Notes: generated by a model from the letters alone, not told the origin. A stretch of DNA of 47,425 bases from Bacteroidales bacterium (GCA_017530105.1 JAFXMW010000031.1:1-47425), one strand, 5' to 3'; positions 36,497 to 45,028 are shown, numbered from the stretch's first letter. A program made the numbers and translations.

Positions 36497-37582
36497 ATGA
36501 CAGAAATGAAAAACATAATTAGAATATTTGCCGTAGTAGCCGTCATGGTGCTATTGTCGACCGAAGCCGTATGGGCTGGTAACGACAAGCGTAGAGGTAC
36601 TTCCGGAGCCACCGAGTTGCTCATTAACCCGTGGGCCCGCAGCACCGGTTGGGGTAGTGCCAGTGTGGCTAATGTCCGGGGCCTGGATGCTTTCTATTCA
36701 AACATCGCCGGTCTTAGTTACGTGCCCAAACTCGAAGTCTCCTATTCCAACACCATGCTCAACGGCGGCAAAAGCGGCCTTAACAGTGGTGCTTCAATCA
36801 ATGCCTTCGGTTTGGCTATCCGTCTTTTCGACAAAGGTGTCATGGGCTTAAGCCTCATGTCCATGGGTTTTGGTGACATCCCTGTCACCACCGTTGAAAG
36901 TCCCGAACCTATCAACGGTACTTTCTCGCCCACTTTAATGAACATCAACGTAGCCTATTCCCACACCTTCACCGCATCCATCAGGGGTGGTGTCAACCTC
37001 AAACTTATCAATGAGACGACCAGCGACATCACCGGTAGTGCTTTCGCCATCGATGCCGGTATCCAGTATGTCACCGGCGAGAACGATGAACTCAAATTCG
37101 GTATCAGCCTTAAGAACTGGGGTCCCGCCTACAGCTTCGAAGGCACCGGTTTGTCCTTCACCTTCGTCAACGATGCACAGAACAACATGACTGCCGAATA
37201 TCGTTCCGGCGAGATGGAACTCCCCACCTGCCTCAACATCGGTCTCTCCTACGACTTCCTCATCGAAGCCCTGAGCCAGCATGTGACCATTGCTGCCGCC
37301 TTCACCTCCAACGCTTTCCTCAAAGACAACTTCGCCCTCGGTCTTGAATACGGTCTTCTCGACATTTTCAACATCCGTTGCGGCTATGTCTATCAAACCG
37401 ACATCTTCGATGCCGACCTCCGCACCACCTCCAACACAGGTCTCTGCGCAGGTGCCTCTATCGATGTCCCCCTGAGCAAGAAAGGCAGCGACAGCAAGAC
37501 ATCACTCACTATTGATTATTCTTATCGCTCCAGCGCCAACCTCCGCGGCACCCACGCCATCGGAGGCACGTTCAGATTCTAA
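36497..37582 (+). CDS. PorV/PorQ family outer-membrane barrel protein (UPF0164-like)
   Basis: 361 residues; an inner ATG at 36506 is an alternative start. Signal peptide ends near VLLSTEAVWAG. The sequence has the PorV/PorQ pattern: ATELLINPWARSTGWGSASV, DAFYSNIAGLSYV, a repeated glycine-aromatic strand pattern and the terminal IGGTFRF. PorV is the FadL-like carrier of the T9SS that shuttles cargo between the translocon and the attachment complex. Here it sits 23 bases after a giant T9SS-type gene and is followed by a terminator, so it looks like a cargo-specific PorV paralogue; whether the genome has another, porU-linked copy cannot be seen. Confidence 0.85.
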   Translation: MTEMKNIIRIFAVVAVMVLLSTEAVWAGNDKRRGTSGATELLINPWARSTGWGSASVANVRGLDAFYSNIAGLSYVPKLEVSYSNTMLNGGKSGLNSGASINAFGLAIRLFDKGVMGLSLMSMGFGDIPVTTVESPEPINGTFSPTLMNINVAYSHTFTASIRGGVNLKLINETTSDITGSAFAIDAGIQYVTGENDELKFGISLKNWGPAYSFEGTGLSFTFVNDAQNNMTAEYRSGEMELPTCLNIGLSYDFLIEALSQHVTIAAAFTSNAFLKDNFALGLEYGLLDIFNIRCGYVYQTDIFDADLRTTSNTGLCAGASIDVPLSKKGSDSKTSLTIDYSYRSSANLRGTHAIGGTFRF

Positions 37583-37604
37583 GTCATCAAGTACACATAA
37601 CATG

Positions 37605-37642
37605 AAATTAGGAAAGGCTTTCCATGGCCTTTCCTAATTTTT
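37605..37642 (+). terminator. Strong terminator after the PorV-like gene
   Basis: Perfect 14-bp stem 37605-37618 / 37627-37640 with an 8-base loop, followed by T residues to 37642. It closes the surface-protein operon 22 bases after its stop and precedes greA. Confidence 0.93.
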
Positions 37643-37661
37643 AAACGTTTCGAAAATTAAC

Positions 37662-38135
37662 ATGTCAGAAATCAAATATTACAGCGAAGAAGGTCTCCAG
37701 AAACTGAAAGACGAACTCCACCACCTCATTGCATTCGACCGCCCCGCAGCATCGGCAGCCATTGCCGAGGCACGCGACAAAGGCGACCTCTCCGAGAACG
37801 CCGAATACGACGCAGCAAAAGAAGCGCAGGGACACCTCGAAGCCCGCATCTCCAAACTTCAGGACCTGGTTGCCAATGCCCGCCTTCTCGACGAGTCGAA
37901 AATAGACACGTCCAAAGTGCTCCTCCTCTCCAAAATCACTATCCGCAACATCAAAAACAACGCCAAACAGGTCTATACCATCGTTCCCGAAAGCGAAGCC
38001 AGCCTCAAGGAAGGGAAAATCTCAGTCACCTCCCCCTTTGCACAGGCATTCCTCGGCAAACGTGCCGGAGAACAAGTCGATGTGGTAGTCCCCGCCGGCA
38101 CCATGCAATTCGAAATACTCACCGTCGAGCGTTAA
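37662..38135 (+). CDS. greA: Transcription elongation factor GreA
   Basis: 157 residues, normal length. N-terminal coiled coil with the acidic tip DKGDLSENAEYDAAKE (about 40-55), which reaches into the RNA polymerase secondary channel and stimulates cleavage of backtracked RNA; C-terminal FKBP-like domain (SVTSPFAQAFLGKRAGEQVDV). It starts 20 bases after the previous terminator, with no clear TAnnTTTG element in between, so it may depend partly on read-through. It ends 86 bases before its own terminator. Confidence 0.96.
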   Translation: MSEIKYYSEEGLQKLKDELHHLIAFDRPAASAAIAEARDKGDLSENAEYDAAKEAQGHLEARISKLQDLVANARLLDESKIDTSKVLLLSKITIRNIKNNAKQVYTIVPESEASLKEGKISVTSPFAQAFLGKRAGEQVDVVVPAGTMQFEILTVER

Positions 38136-38221
38136 GCACTAAGCCCTCGCCGTCTTCAACTGCGGCAGCCAGCCGCATGTGAGGGCAAGCGGTATAAACC
38201 TTTCCGCTGAAAACAAACACA

Positions 38222-38254
38222 AGCGTCACGGCAGCAGTGCCGTGACGCTCTTTT
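38222..38254 (+). terminator. greA terminator
   Basis: Perfect 12-bp stem AGCGTCACGGCA (38222-38233) / TGCCGTGACGCT (38238-38249), loop GCAG, followed by CTTTT. Confidence 0.93.
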
Positions 38255-38324
38255 ATTCTCCTCCCCAGCCGTTGCCCCCTGGTAATAACCAAGCCCCTCA
38301 CCACCCCGTTGAAAATCCGCTCAT

Positions 38325-38428
38325 CCTTCGCTCAAGCTTCGCTATATATATATCCGATATATATACAAAATGTATCCGATATGTATCCATTCTATATGCA
38401 ATGCATATATAACGGTGATATAACCACC
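38325..38428. repeat. Cluster of AT-rich iterated palindromes
   Basis: After CCTTCGCTC (38325-38333) come TATATCCGATATATAT, GTATCCGATATGTATCC, TATATGCAATGCATATA and CGGTGATATAACCACCG in a row (38343-38428), each close to palindromic and two sharing TATCCGATAT. No ORF or promoter explains it. The leading CCTTCGCTC is also the outer arm of the palindromic element at 18969-19077. Confidence 0.65.
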
Positions 38429-38510
38429 GCATAACCCATAGTCAACGAATGGTGATAAGTCGTGGCTGCAATGGTGAAGGTGCCAAACAGGAGGGCTGTA
38501 TGGGTAATAG

Positions 38511-38544
38511 AAAAGGCGGTGCTGCCAAGCGACAGCACCGCCTT
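38511..38544 (-). terminator. Terminator of the HIT/purM/cotransporter operon
   Basis: Perfect 12-bp stem 38513-38524 / 38533-38544, loop of 8. On the minus strand it is followed by TTCTATT, 23 bases past the HIT stop at 38568. Confidence 0.9.
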
Positions 38545-38567
38545 ATGATGTGGTTGCAGGTAGCCTG

Positions 38568-38960
38568 CTATTCGATGGCTTTGGCTATCTGGTCGGCGAG
38601 GGCTTGCATCTCCTCGGGCGACATTTTGATGTGGTGGTGGAAGTTGAGGTCTGCCTCGGTTTGCATGGGCACGAGGTGGATGTGGGCGTGAGGGACTTCC
38701 AACCCCAGCACGGCTACGCCTACTTTTACGCAGGGACAGGCTTTTTTCAGGCCTTTGGCTACGCGGTGGGTGAAGCGTTGCAGCTGGCAGTAGAGCTCTT
38801 CGTCGAGGTCGAAGATGTAGTCGACTTCTTTCTTCGGGATGCAGAGCACGTGGCCTTTTACCACGGGGTTGACATCGAGGAAGGCAAGGCAGTTGTCGGT
38901 TTCGGCAACTTTGTAGCAGGGTATTTCGCCGGCTACGATACGTGAAAAGATTGAAGGCAT
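38568..38960 (-). CDS. HIT family nucleotide-binding hydrolase
   Basis: 130 residues. IFSRIVAGEIPCYKVAETDN at the start and the histidine triad HAHIHLVPM near residues 92-100 identify the HIT (HINT-like) family, which hydrolyses nucleoside phosphoramidates and related adenylates in the cytoplasm. The exact substrate is not known. It is the last gene of a minus-strand operon, 13 bases after the purM-like gene, and is followed by a strong terminator. Its position next to a purine gene may reflect nucleotide metabolism but could be incidental. Confidence 0.93.
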   Translation of the reverse strand: MPSIFSRIVAGEIPCYKVAETDNCLAFLDVNPVVKGHVLCIPKKEVDYIFDLDEELYCQLQRFTHRVAKGLKKACPCVKVGVAVLGLEVPHAHIHLVPMQTEADLNFHHHIKMSPEEMQALADQIAKAIE

Positions 38961-38973
38961 GGTGTTATGGGTA

Positions 38974-40146
38974 TTAATTGTTATAAATGAAAGTTCCGTT
39001 TTCGGTGGCTACGGTCACCTGCGGGGTGTCGCTGGATTCCACGTGGCCTATGATTTGTGCGTCGATGTTGAAGCTGCGAGCTATGTCGATGATGCCTTGT
39101 GCGGCGGTTTCGTCGGTGTAGATTTCCATGCGGTGTCCCATGTTGAAGACTTTGTACATCTCTTTCCATTCGGTTGCGCTTTCGTCGTGAATCATGCGGA
39201 AGAGTGGCGGGACGGGGAAGAGGTTGTCTTTAACCACGTGGAGTTTGTCGATGAAGTGCAGCACTTTGGTCTGGGCGCCGCCGCTGCAGTGTATCATGCC
39301 GCTGATGTGTGTGCGGTATTGGTCGAGCACGCGCCGGATGACGGGAGCGTAGGTGCGGGTGGGTGAGAGGACCATTTTGCCAGCATCCACTCCGGGTACT
39401 TCGGTGGGGTCGGTGAGTCGCCGCGAGCCGCAGTAGACTACGTCTTGTGGCAGGTTGTGGTCGTAGCTCATGGGGTATTGCGTGGCATAGAGTTTGGCAA
39501 AGACGTCGTGGCGTGCCGAGGTGAGGCCGTTGCTGCCCATGCCGCCGTTGTATTGTGTTTCGTAGGTGGCTTGGCCGTAGGAGGCAAGGCCTACGATGAC
39601 GTTGCCGGTGTGAATGTGCGAGTTGTCGATGACATCGGCGCGGCGCATACGTGCGGTGACGGTGGAGTCGACAATGACGGTGCGTACAAGGTCGCCCACG
39701 TCGGCGGTTTCGCCCCCGGTGAGGTAGATGCCTATGCCGAGGTCGCGCATCTGTTGCAGGAACTCTTCGGTGCCGTTGATGATGGCGCTGATTACTTCGC
39801 CGGGGATGAGGTTTTTGTTGCGGCCGATGGTGGAGGAGAGCAGGATGTTGTCGACGGCGCCTACGCAGAGGAGGTCGTCGAGGTTCATGACTACGGCGTC
39901 GATGGCTATGCCTTTCCAAACGCTCATGTCGCCGGTTTCTTTCCAATAAAGGTAGGCCAGCGACGATTTGGTGCCGGCCCCGTCGGCGTGCATGATGTTG
40001 CAGTAGTATTCATCGCCTCCCAGATAGTCGGGAATTATTTTGCAGAATGCTTTCGGGAAGAGGCCTTTGTCGATGTTCTTGATGGCGTTGTGGACGTCTT
40101 CTTTGGAGGCTGACACGCCTCGGAGGTTGTATTTCAATGTGTCCAT
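38974..40146 (-). CDS. purM: Phosphoribosylformylglycinamidine cyclo-ligase (AIR synthase) or close relative
   Basis: 390 residues, somewhat longer than enterobacterial PurM (about 345), as in other Bacteroidota. Motifs of the PurM fold are present: HADGAGTKSSLAYLYW (ATP/substrate loop), DAVVMNLDDLLCVGAVDN, LTGGETADVGDLVRTV, and NGLTSARHDVF. The enzyme closes the imidazole ring of AIR in purine synthesis using ATP. Some Bacteroidota homologues are labelled only 'AIR synthase related', so the assignment is strong for fold and good for function. It lies 36 bases after the Na/Pi cotransporter gene and 13 before HIT. Confidence 0.88.
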   Translation of the reverse strand: MDTLKYNLRGVSASKEDVHNAIKNIDKGLFPKAFCKIIPDYLGGDEYYCNIMHADGAGTKSSLAYLYWKETGDMSVWKGIAIDAVVMNLDDLLCVGAVDNILLSSTIGRNKNLIPGEVISAIINGTEEFLQQMRDLGIGIYLTGGETADVGDLVRTVIVDSTVTARMRRADVIDNSHIHTGNVIVGLASYGQATYETQYNGGMGSNGLTSARHDVFAKLYATQYPMSYDHNLPQDVVYCGSRRLTDPTEVPGVDAGKMVLSPTRTYAPVIRRVLDQYRTHISGMIHCSGGAQTKVLHFIDKLHVVKDNLFPVPPLFRMIHDESATEWKEMYKVFNMGHRMEIYTDETAAQGIIDIARSFNIDAQIIGHVESSDTPQVTVATENGTFIYNN

Positions 40147-40182
40147 TGTATCGTTTATTTTTGTTGTTTTCGTTTTGCGGTT

Positions 40183-41925
40183 TTATTGTTTAGAGCCGAG
40201 TACTTCGGCCGATTTGACGCTGTCGTCGATGGCTTCGGAGACGTTTATTATGTAGTCGCCGAGTTTTTCGTAGAGTGCGTAGAGTGAACTGTAGGCGTTG
40301 CCGATGGCAAAGTCGTATACGTCGAGTTTGAGGGCATCGAGGTGCCGTGCACGCAGTATGTCGCGGTAGCGGTTGATTTCTTGTTCGGCATGGTAGGCCG
40401 CTTCGAGGTCGATGTGGTGGATGTCTTCCTTGATGTTGTTGTCCATGATGTCGAGGGCGTTTTGGACGAGTTGGGACATGTGGCTGAGGTTGTCGTTGAG
40501 CCCTTGGTCGAAATGGACGGCAGAGTCGCGTTTGTTTTTGCGTGTCATGGCAATCTGGAAGATGATGTCGCCTATGCTTTCGAGGTTGTCGACAATACGG
40601 AGCATGGAGGAGACCCGTTGCGAGCCTTCGGCCGAGAGGTCGGCGGCGGCTGTTTTGGTGAGGAATTTGGATATTTCCATCTCCATACGGTCGGAGATGT
40701 TTTCGTATTTCTCGATGTGTTCAAATGTTTTGTTGAATTCTTCGTCGTCTTTGGCTGTGCGCAGGTTGGGGAGGAATTTGAACATGCGCAGGATGCGTTT
40801 GGAGAAGTTCTGGATTTCGTTTTGTGCGGCCTGGAGGTTGAGTTCGGCTGTGTTGGTGAAGCCGCCGCTGATGAAGCGGAGCCGGAATTCGTCTTCGGCT
40901 TCTTCGGGAGGGGTTTTCACCAGAAGGTTGACAATTTTGATGAATTGCGGGATGAAGAAGGAGAGGATGACGGTGTTGATGACGTTGAAGAAGGTGTGGA
41001 AGATGGTGATGGCCAAAGGTACGATGACTACGGGCAGGGTGCGGAAGTCGGGGGAGGGTGTGTTGCCTGAGAGGAGCTCGGAGAGGTAGGCTATGAAGTT
41101 GAGTTCGGGGTAGAAGACCAGAAGGGTGAGGATGGTGCCTATCATGTTGAAGACAAAATGGGCACGTGCGGCCTTTTTGCCTGCGGCGTTGGCCATCATG
41201 GCGGCGTTGTTGGCTGTGAAGGTGGTGCCGATGTTTTGACCAAGGATGATGGCTGCGGCGATGTCGAACCCTATCCATCCGTTGGCGGCTATGATGAGTG
41301 TGACGGCCATGACGGCAGAGGAGGATTGGAGGAGTATGGCGAGAGCGGCTCCGGCAACAATAAACAGTAGCGTGGTGCCGAGTCCACTGTCGGACCAACT
41401 ATGCATGGTCTGCATCACAGAGGAATTGCTGCTTAGGTCGGGCATGGCGTATTGCAGGAATTGGAGCCCAACCAAAAGCAGACCGAGACCTATGATGAAT
41501 TCGCAGAAGGATTTTGTTTTGTCGCCTTTCAGCAGCAGCAGGGGTGAGGCAATGGCAAAGACGATAAGTGGGTAAAGGAATTTTTCGGTTCCGCCCATTC
41601 CGAGGAGGATTAGCCAGGAGGTGACAGTGGTGCCGATGTTGGCTCCCATGATTACGGCTATGGCTCCGGCAAGGGTGAGCAGGCCTGAGTTGACAAAGCT
41701 TACCACCATGACGGTGGTGGCGGTGGAGGACTGTACTGCAGCGGTGACTGCGGCGCCGGTGACGATACCACGGAAGGGATTGTTGGTCATGCGGCTCATT
41801 ATATTGCGCATTTTGCTCCCAGCAACCTTCTGTAGGCCTTCGCTCATCAGTTTCATACCGTAGATGAACACCACTACGGCACCTGCAAATTTGATTATTA
41901 TCAGTAAAATGTCCCCAAAATTCAT
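40183..41925 (-). CDS. Na+/phosphate cotransporter family protein with PhoU-like domain
   Basis: 580 residues. The membrane part has two inverted Na/Pi repeats, each with the QSS signature: AAVQSSTATTVMVVSFVNSG (about 58-77) and LLQSSSAVMAVTLIIAANG (about 198-216). The C-terminal 220 residues are helical and PhoU-like (MEMEISKFLTKTAAADLSAEG, NLESIGDIIFQIAMTRKNK). Such NptA/YjbB-type proteins move phosphate with sodium, and in bacteria may export it. First gene of a three-gene minus-strand operon with purM and HIT; promoter -7 at 41962-41955. Confidence 0.92.
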   Translation of the reverse strand: MNFGDILLIIIKFAGAVVVFIYGMKLMSEGLQKVAGSKMRNIMSRMTNNPFRGIVTGAAVTAAVQSSTATTVMVVSFVNSGLLTLAGAIAVIMGANIGTTVTSWLILLGMGGTEKFLYPLIVFAIASPLLLLKGDKTKSFCEFIIGLGLLLVGLQFLQYAMPDLSSNSSVMQTMHSWSDSGLGTTLLFIVAGAALAILLQSSSAVMAVTLIIAANGWIGFDIAAAIILGQNIGTTFTANNAAMMANAAGKKAARAHFVFNMIGTILTLLVFYPELNFIAYLSELLSGNTPSPDFRTLPVVIVPLAITIFHTFFNVINTVILSFFIPQFIKIVNLLVKTPPEEAEDEFRLRFISGGFTNTAELNLQAAQNEIQNFSKRILRMFKFLPNLRTAKDDEEFNKTFEHIEKYENISDRMEMEISKFLTKTAAADLSAEGSQRVSSMLRIVDNLESIGDIIFQIAMTRKNKRDSAVHFDQGLNDNLSHMSQLVQNALDIMDNNIKEDIHHIDLEAAYHAEQEINRYRDILRARHLDALKLDVYDFAIGNAYSSLYALYEKLGDYIINVSEAIDDSVKSAEVLGSKQ

Positions 41926-41954
41926 GTTTGTGATAACATTTCCATATTTTTTTG

Positions 41955-41962
41955 CAAAGGTA
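41955..41962 (-). promoter_or_regulatory. -7 element TACCTTTG for the cotransporter operon
   Basis: TACCTTTG on the minus strand, 29 bases before the ATG at 41925; the -33 element is not clear. Confidence 0.6.
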
Positions 41963-42065
41963 CACTCTTTTTTTTATTCGGTTGAAAAAAAGATTGTTAA
42001 GTTTTTGTTACGTGCTATGTACTTTCTTAATAAAGGTTAAATTCTGATTTTTTTTGAAGATTTTT

Positions 42066-42095
42066 TTTGTATGTGAGAAAAAAGTAGTATTTTTG
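42066..42095 (+). promoter_or_regulatory. rpsO promoter TTTG-N18-TATTTTTG
   Basis: TTTG at 42066-42069, 18 bases, TATTTTTG at 42088-42095. The ATG of rpsO follows 56 bases later after an A-rich leader. Confidence 0.75.
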
Positions 42096-42151
42096 CAAAC
42101 GAATTTGAAAGGAAAAAAACGATTAAAACGAATAAAACGTAAAACAAAAAC

Positions 42152-42421
42152 ATGTATCTGACAAAAGAAAAGAAAGAAGAGATATTCGCAGAGTATGGCA
42201 AAAGTGCGAAAGATTCTGGTTCAGTAGAAGGCCAGATTGCTCTGTTCACCTATAGAATTCAGCATCTCACTGAGCTGATGAAAAAGAGCAAGAAAGATCA
42301 GGTGAGCGAGCGTGCGTTGGTGGCTCTGGTTGGTAAACGTCGTCATCAGCTCGACTATTTGAAAGATGTCGACATTGAGCGTTACCGTGCCATCATCAAG
42401 AAACTCAACTTAAGGAAGTAA
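42152..42421 (+). CDS. rpsO: Small ribosomal subunit protein uS15
   Basis: 89 residues, the standard length. Typical S15 segments: FAEYGKSAKDSGSVEGQIAL, YRIQHLTELMKKSKKD, ALVALVGKRRHQLDYLK and YRAIIKKLNLRK. It binds 16S rRNA early in assembly of the 30S platform. Own promoter and terminator; the next gene is pnp, the order also found in many other bacteria, where the two are often co-transcribed. Confidence 0.97.
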   Translation: MYLTKEKKEEIFAEYGKSAKDSGSVEGQIALFTYRIQHLTELMKKSKKDQVSERALVALVGKRRHQLDYLKDVDIERYRAIIKKLNLRK

Positions 42422-42451
42422 TAGTTTTTCATATTTATTTGGTTATGGTTG

Positions 42452-42482
42452 GCCTCCCTGGGTTCTCTGGGGAGGCTTTTTT
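42452..42482 (+). terminator. Terminator between rpsO and pnp
   Basis: GCCTCCC (42452-42458) pairs with GGGAGGC (42470-42476), followed by six T (42477-42482). It starts 30 bases after the rpsO stop. Confidence 0.88.
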
Positions 42483-42607
42483 GAAAAAGCCTATTGATTT
42501 ATCAAAAATAGCTTGGCAGAGACGGTGATGAACCGTAAAGATGCTTGGCAAGATGCGTGGCGCACGGTGCGTCGCGTAGCGGAAAAAAGGAAATAACAAA
42601 GGAAAAA

Positions 42608-44866
42608 ATGAACATTATCACAAAGAAATTCGATTTGGGCGATGGCCGCATAATCGAAATTGAAACTGGCAAACTTGCCAAGCAGGCCGATGGCTCTGCA
42701 GTGGTTCGGATGAACGACACGATGCTTTTGGCCACCGTGTGTGCAAAGAAAGAGGTGGGGGAGAACGTAGACTTTATGCCCCTTACAGTTGATTACCAAG
42801 AGAAGTATGCCGCCATGGGGCGTTTCCCCGGTGGTTTCTTTAAGCGCGAGGCTCGTCCTTCGGAGCATGAGATTCTTATCGCCCGTTTGGTCGACCGTGC
42901 TTTGCGTCCGCTGTTCCCCGACAATTTCCATGCCGAGGTACAGGTGCAGATAACTCTTATTTCGGGTGACAAGAACACTATGCCCGACCAGTTGGCTGCT
43001 TTGGCTGCAGCTTCGGCTCTGGCAGTGTCCGACATTCCGTTCAACGGTCCTGTTTCCGAGGTAAGGGTTTCTTATCTCGATGGCGATTATGTCATCAATA
43101 CGCCGATGCAGGATATCGAGCGTGCCGACTTGGATCTTATTGTTGCCGCCACCGAGGAGAATATCATGATGGTGGAAGGTGAGATGAAAGAGGTGAGCGA
43201 AGAGGTGATGCTGGGTGCCCTCAAGGCTGCCCACAAGGCTATCCGGATTCAGTGCCGCGCCATTGCGGAACTGACCGTTGAGGCTGGCAAAACCGAGAAA
43301 CGCGAGTATTGTCACGAGATAAACGACGAGGAACTGCGTCAGCGCTTGCACGACGCCGTTTACCAGAAGTGCTATGACTTAAGCAAGCAGGGCATTGCCA
43401 ACAAGCACCAGCGCGAAGAAGGCTTTGAGGCCATCAAGCAGGAGTTTATCGATGCCAATTATACCGAGGAAACTCTCACCGATGACATCAAGTTTATGAT
43501 TGACCGCTATTATCACGACACCGAGCGTGAGGCTATGCGCGACATGGTCCTGGCTGAACGTAGCCGTCTTGATGGCCGCCAGTTGGATGAAATCCGTCCG
43601 TTGTGGAGTGAGGTCAACTACCTTCCTTCTGCTCACGGAAGTGCCATTTTCACTCGTGGCGAGACCCAGTCCCTCAGCACTGTTACACTCGGCACCAAGC
43701 TCGATGAGCAGATTATTGACGGTGCTGTCATTGAGGGAACCCGCCGTTTCTTGTTGCATTATAATTTCCCGGGCTTTGCCACTGGCGAGGTGAAAGGCAA
43801 TCGCGGTCTCAGCCGTCGTGAGGTGGGTCACGGCCATCTGGCTTGGCGTGCCCTCAAAGAGGTTCTGCCTCCCGAGAATGAGTGCCCCTATACTATCCGT
43901 GTGGTGTCCGATATTCTCGAGTCGAATGGTTCCAGTTCCATGGCTACTGTATGTGCCGGTTGTTTGGCACTGATGGATGCCGGCGTAAAGATTCGCAAGC
44001 CGGTTGCAGGTATTGCCATGGGTCTTATCAGCAAGGGTGACAAATGGGCTGTGCTGAGTGATATTCTTGGCGACGAAGACCATCTGGGTGACATGGACTT
44101 CAAGGTATGCGGTACCCGTGACGGTATCACCGCTTGCCAGATGGACATCAAGGTTGATGGCTTGAGTTATGATGTTTTGGCAAAAGCTTTGGAGCAGGCT
44201 CGTCAAGGCCGTATCCACATCCTCGACCACTTGCAGAGCACTATTGCCGAACCCCGTGAGGACTACAAGCCCTTCGTACCCCGTATTGTACAGCTTCAGA
44301 TTCCCAAGGACTTCATCGGTGCTGTCATTGGCAAGGGTGGTGAGGTTATCCAGAAAATCCAGTCTGAGACCAATACCATCATCAACATCGAGGAGGTCGG
44401 TGACCTCGGCATTGTCGATGTGGCCTCGCAGGACAAAGAAAGCATCGAGGCCGCTGTCAAGTGGATTAAGGACATTTGCACTGTTCCCGAGGTGGGACAG
44501 GTATATGATGCCAAAGTAGTCAGCATTGTAGAGTTCGGTGCTTTCCTCGAATTCCTGCCCGGAAAAGAAGGTTTGATGCATATTAGCGAGTACGACTGGA
44601 AGCGTACCGATACCCTTGAAGGTCTCATTGAAGAAGGCGACATCATTAAGGTGAAGATTATCGCTGTGGACGAGAAGAACGGCAAGTTGAAGCTGAGCCG
44701 CAAGGCTCTCCTCCCCAAGCCCGAAGGCTATACCGAGGACAAACCTGCCCGTGGTCCTCGCCGTGAGGGCGACAGAGGTCCCCGTCGTGAAGGTGGAGAT
44801 CGTGGCCCGTCACGTCGCGAAGGTGGTGAACGTCGCCGCAGCGATGGCAATGGCCGCAGAAGATAA
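42608..44866 (+). CDS. pnp: Polyribonucleotide nucleotidyltransferase (PNPase)
   Basis: 752 residues from the ATG at 42608, which follows GGAAAAA and matches the family N terminus ([14 protein letters not shown]); the frame is open 21 codons upstream but that part is unlike PNPase. Two RNase PH-like domains ([20 protein letters not shown]; catalytic-domain [21 protein letters not shown] and [16 protein letters not shown]), KH domain with [14 protein letters not shown] (about 570), S1 domain ([18 protein letters not shown] ... [10 protein letters not shown], about 632-703). An Arg/Gly-rich tail follows with repeated [16 protein letters not shown] units (about 715-752). PNPase degrades RNA 3' to 5' with phosphate and takes part in the degradosome. 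The leader at 42483-42607 has small hairpins (ACGGT-GATGA-ACCGT) that might be part of autoregulation. Confidence 0.96.
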   Translation: MNIITKKFDLGDGRIIEIETGKLAKQADGSAVVRMNDTMLLATVCAKKEVGENVDFMPLTVDYQEKYAAMGRFPGGFFKREARPSEHEILIARLVDRALRPLFPDNFHAEVQVQITLISGDKNTMPDQLAALAAASALAVSDIPFNGPVSEVRVSYLDGDYVINTPMQDIERADLDLIVAATEENIMMVEGEMKEVSEEVMLGALKAAHKAIRIQCRAIAELTVEAGKTEKREYCHEINDEELRQRLHDAVYQKCYDLSKQGIANKHQREEGFEAIKQEFIDANYTEETLTDDIKFMIDRYYHDTEREAMRDMVLAERSRLDGRQLDEIRPLWSEVNYLPSAHGSAIFTRGETQSLSTVTLGTKLDEQIIDGAVIEGTRRFLLHYNFPGFATGEVKGNRGLSRREVGHGHLAWRALKEVLPPENECPYTIRVVSDILESNGSSSMATVCAGCLALMDAGVKIRKPVAGIAMGLISKGDKWAVLSDILGDEDHLGDMDFKVCGTRDGITACQMDIKVDGLSYDVLAKALEQARQGRIHILDHLQSTIAEPREDYKPFVPRIVQLQIPKDFIGAVIGKGGEVIQKIQSETNTIINIEEVGDLGIVDVASQDKESIEAAVKWIKDICTVPEVGQVYDAKVVSIVEFGAFLEFLPGKEGLMHISEYDWKRTDTLEGLIEEGDIIKVKIIAVDEKNGKLKLSRKALLPKPEGYTEDKPARGPRREGDRGPRREGGDRGPSRREGGERRRSDGNGRRR

Positions 44867-44871
44867 AAAAA

Positions 44872-44909
44872 AACTTGCCTTGGCACAATAAAAAAACAAA
44901 AGGCAAGTT
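44872..44909 (-). terminator. Hairpin after pnp, terminator-like on the minus strand
   Basis: AACTTGCCTT (44872-44881) pairs with AAGGCAAGTT (44900-44909), an 18-base A-rich loop between. A T-run follows only on the minus strand (44871-44865); on the plus strand it may act as an mRNA 3'-end stabiliser. No minus-strand gene reads into it within the adjacent sequence. Confidence 0.55.
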
Positions 44910-44914
44910 ATTGA

Positions 44915-44951
44915 GGGTGTCTGTTGGAAAAGTAACATCAAACAGATACCC
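44915..44951. repeat. 11-bp inverted repeat just upstream of tRNA-Gly
   Basis: GGGTGTCTGTT (44915-44925) and AACAGATACCC (44941-44951) pair over 11 bases with one G-T wobble around a 15-base loop, ending 4 bases before the tRNA. It lacks a T-run, so it is either an operator or a pre-tRNA leader structure. Confidence 0.6.
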
Positions 44952-44955
44952 ATAA

Positions 44956-45028
44956 GCGACAGTAGCTCAGTTGGCAGAGCGGCGGCTTCCCAAGCCGCAG
45001 GTCGCGGGTTCGAACCCCGTCTGTCGCT
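44956..45028 (+). tRNA. tRNA-Gly (anticodon CCC)
   Basis: A complete cloverleaf can be drawn: acceptor GCGACAG/CTGTCGC, D arm GCTC/GAGC, anticodon stem GCGGC/GCCGC with loop TTCCCAA (CCC), T arm GCGGG/CCCGT with loop TTCGAAC, discriminator T. CCA is not encoded. Its 3' end is the probable attachment site of the mobile element that follows, since a tyrosine integrase begins about 100 bases downstream. Confidence 0.95.

Larger units (their letters stand above)
38136..38567. other. Gene-free interval of 432 bases between greA and the HIT gene
   Basis: No convincing gene. It holds, in order: a nested GCCCTC/GAGGGC plus TGCGGC/GCCGCA structure (38143-38186), the greA terminator (38222-38254), a stretch with CCTTCGCTC and iterated AT-rich palindromes (38325-38428), and the terminator of the opposite operon (38511-38544). 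It separates convergent operons. Confidence 0.8.

Noticed and set aside
38325-38428. CRISPR array
   Set aside because: The repeated units are short, unequal and palindromic with no spacers of constant length, and no cas genes are in the window.
39445-40113. 222-codon plus-strand frame opposite purM
   Set aside because: Antisense shadow with biased composition; purM motifs are unambiguous on the other strand.
43379-44581. 400-codon minus-strand frame inside pnp
   Set aside because: Antisense to the catalytic core of PNPase; no promoter or recognisable domain.
44872-44909. Normal plus-strand terminator of pnp
   Set aside because: The stem is good but the T-run is only on the minus strand; on the plus strand it is followed by ATTGAGG.
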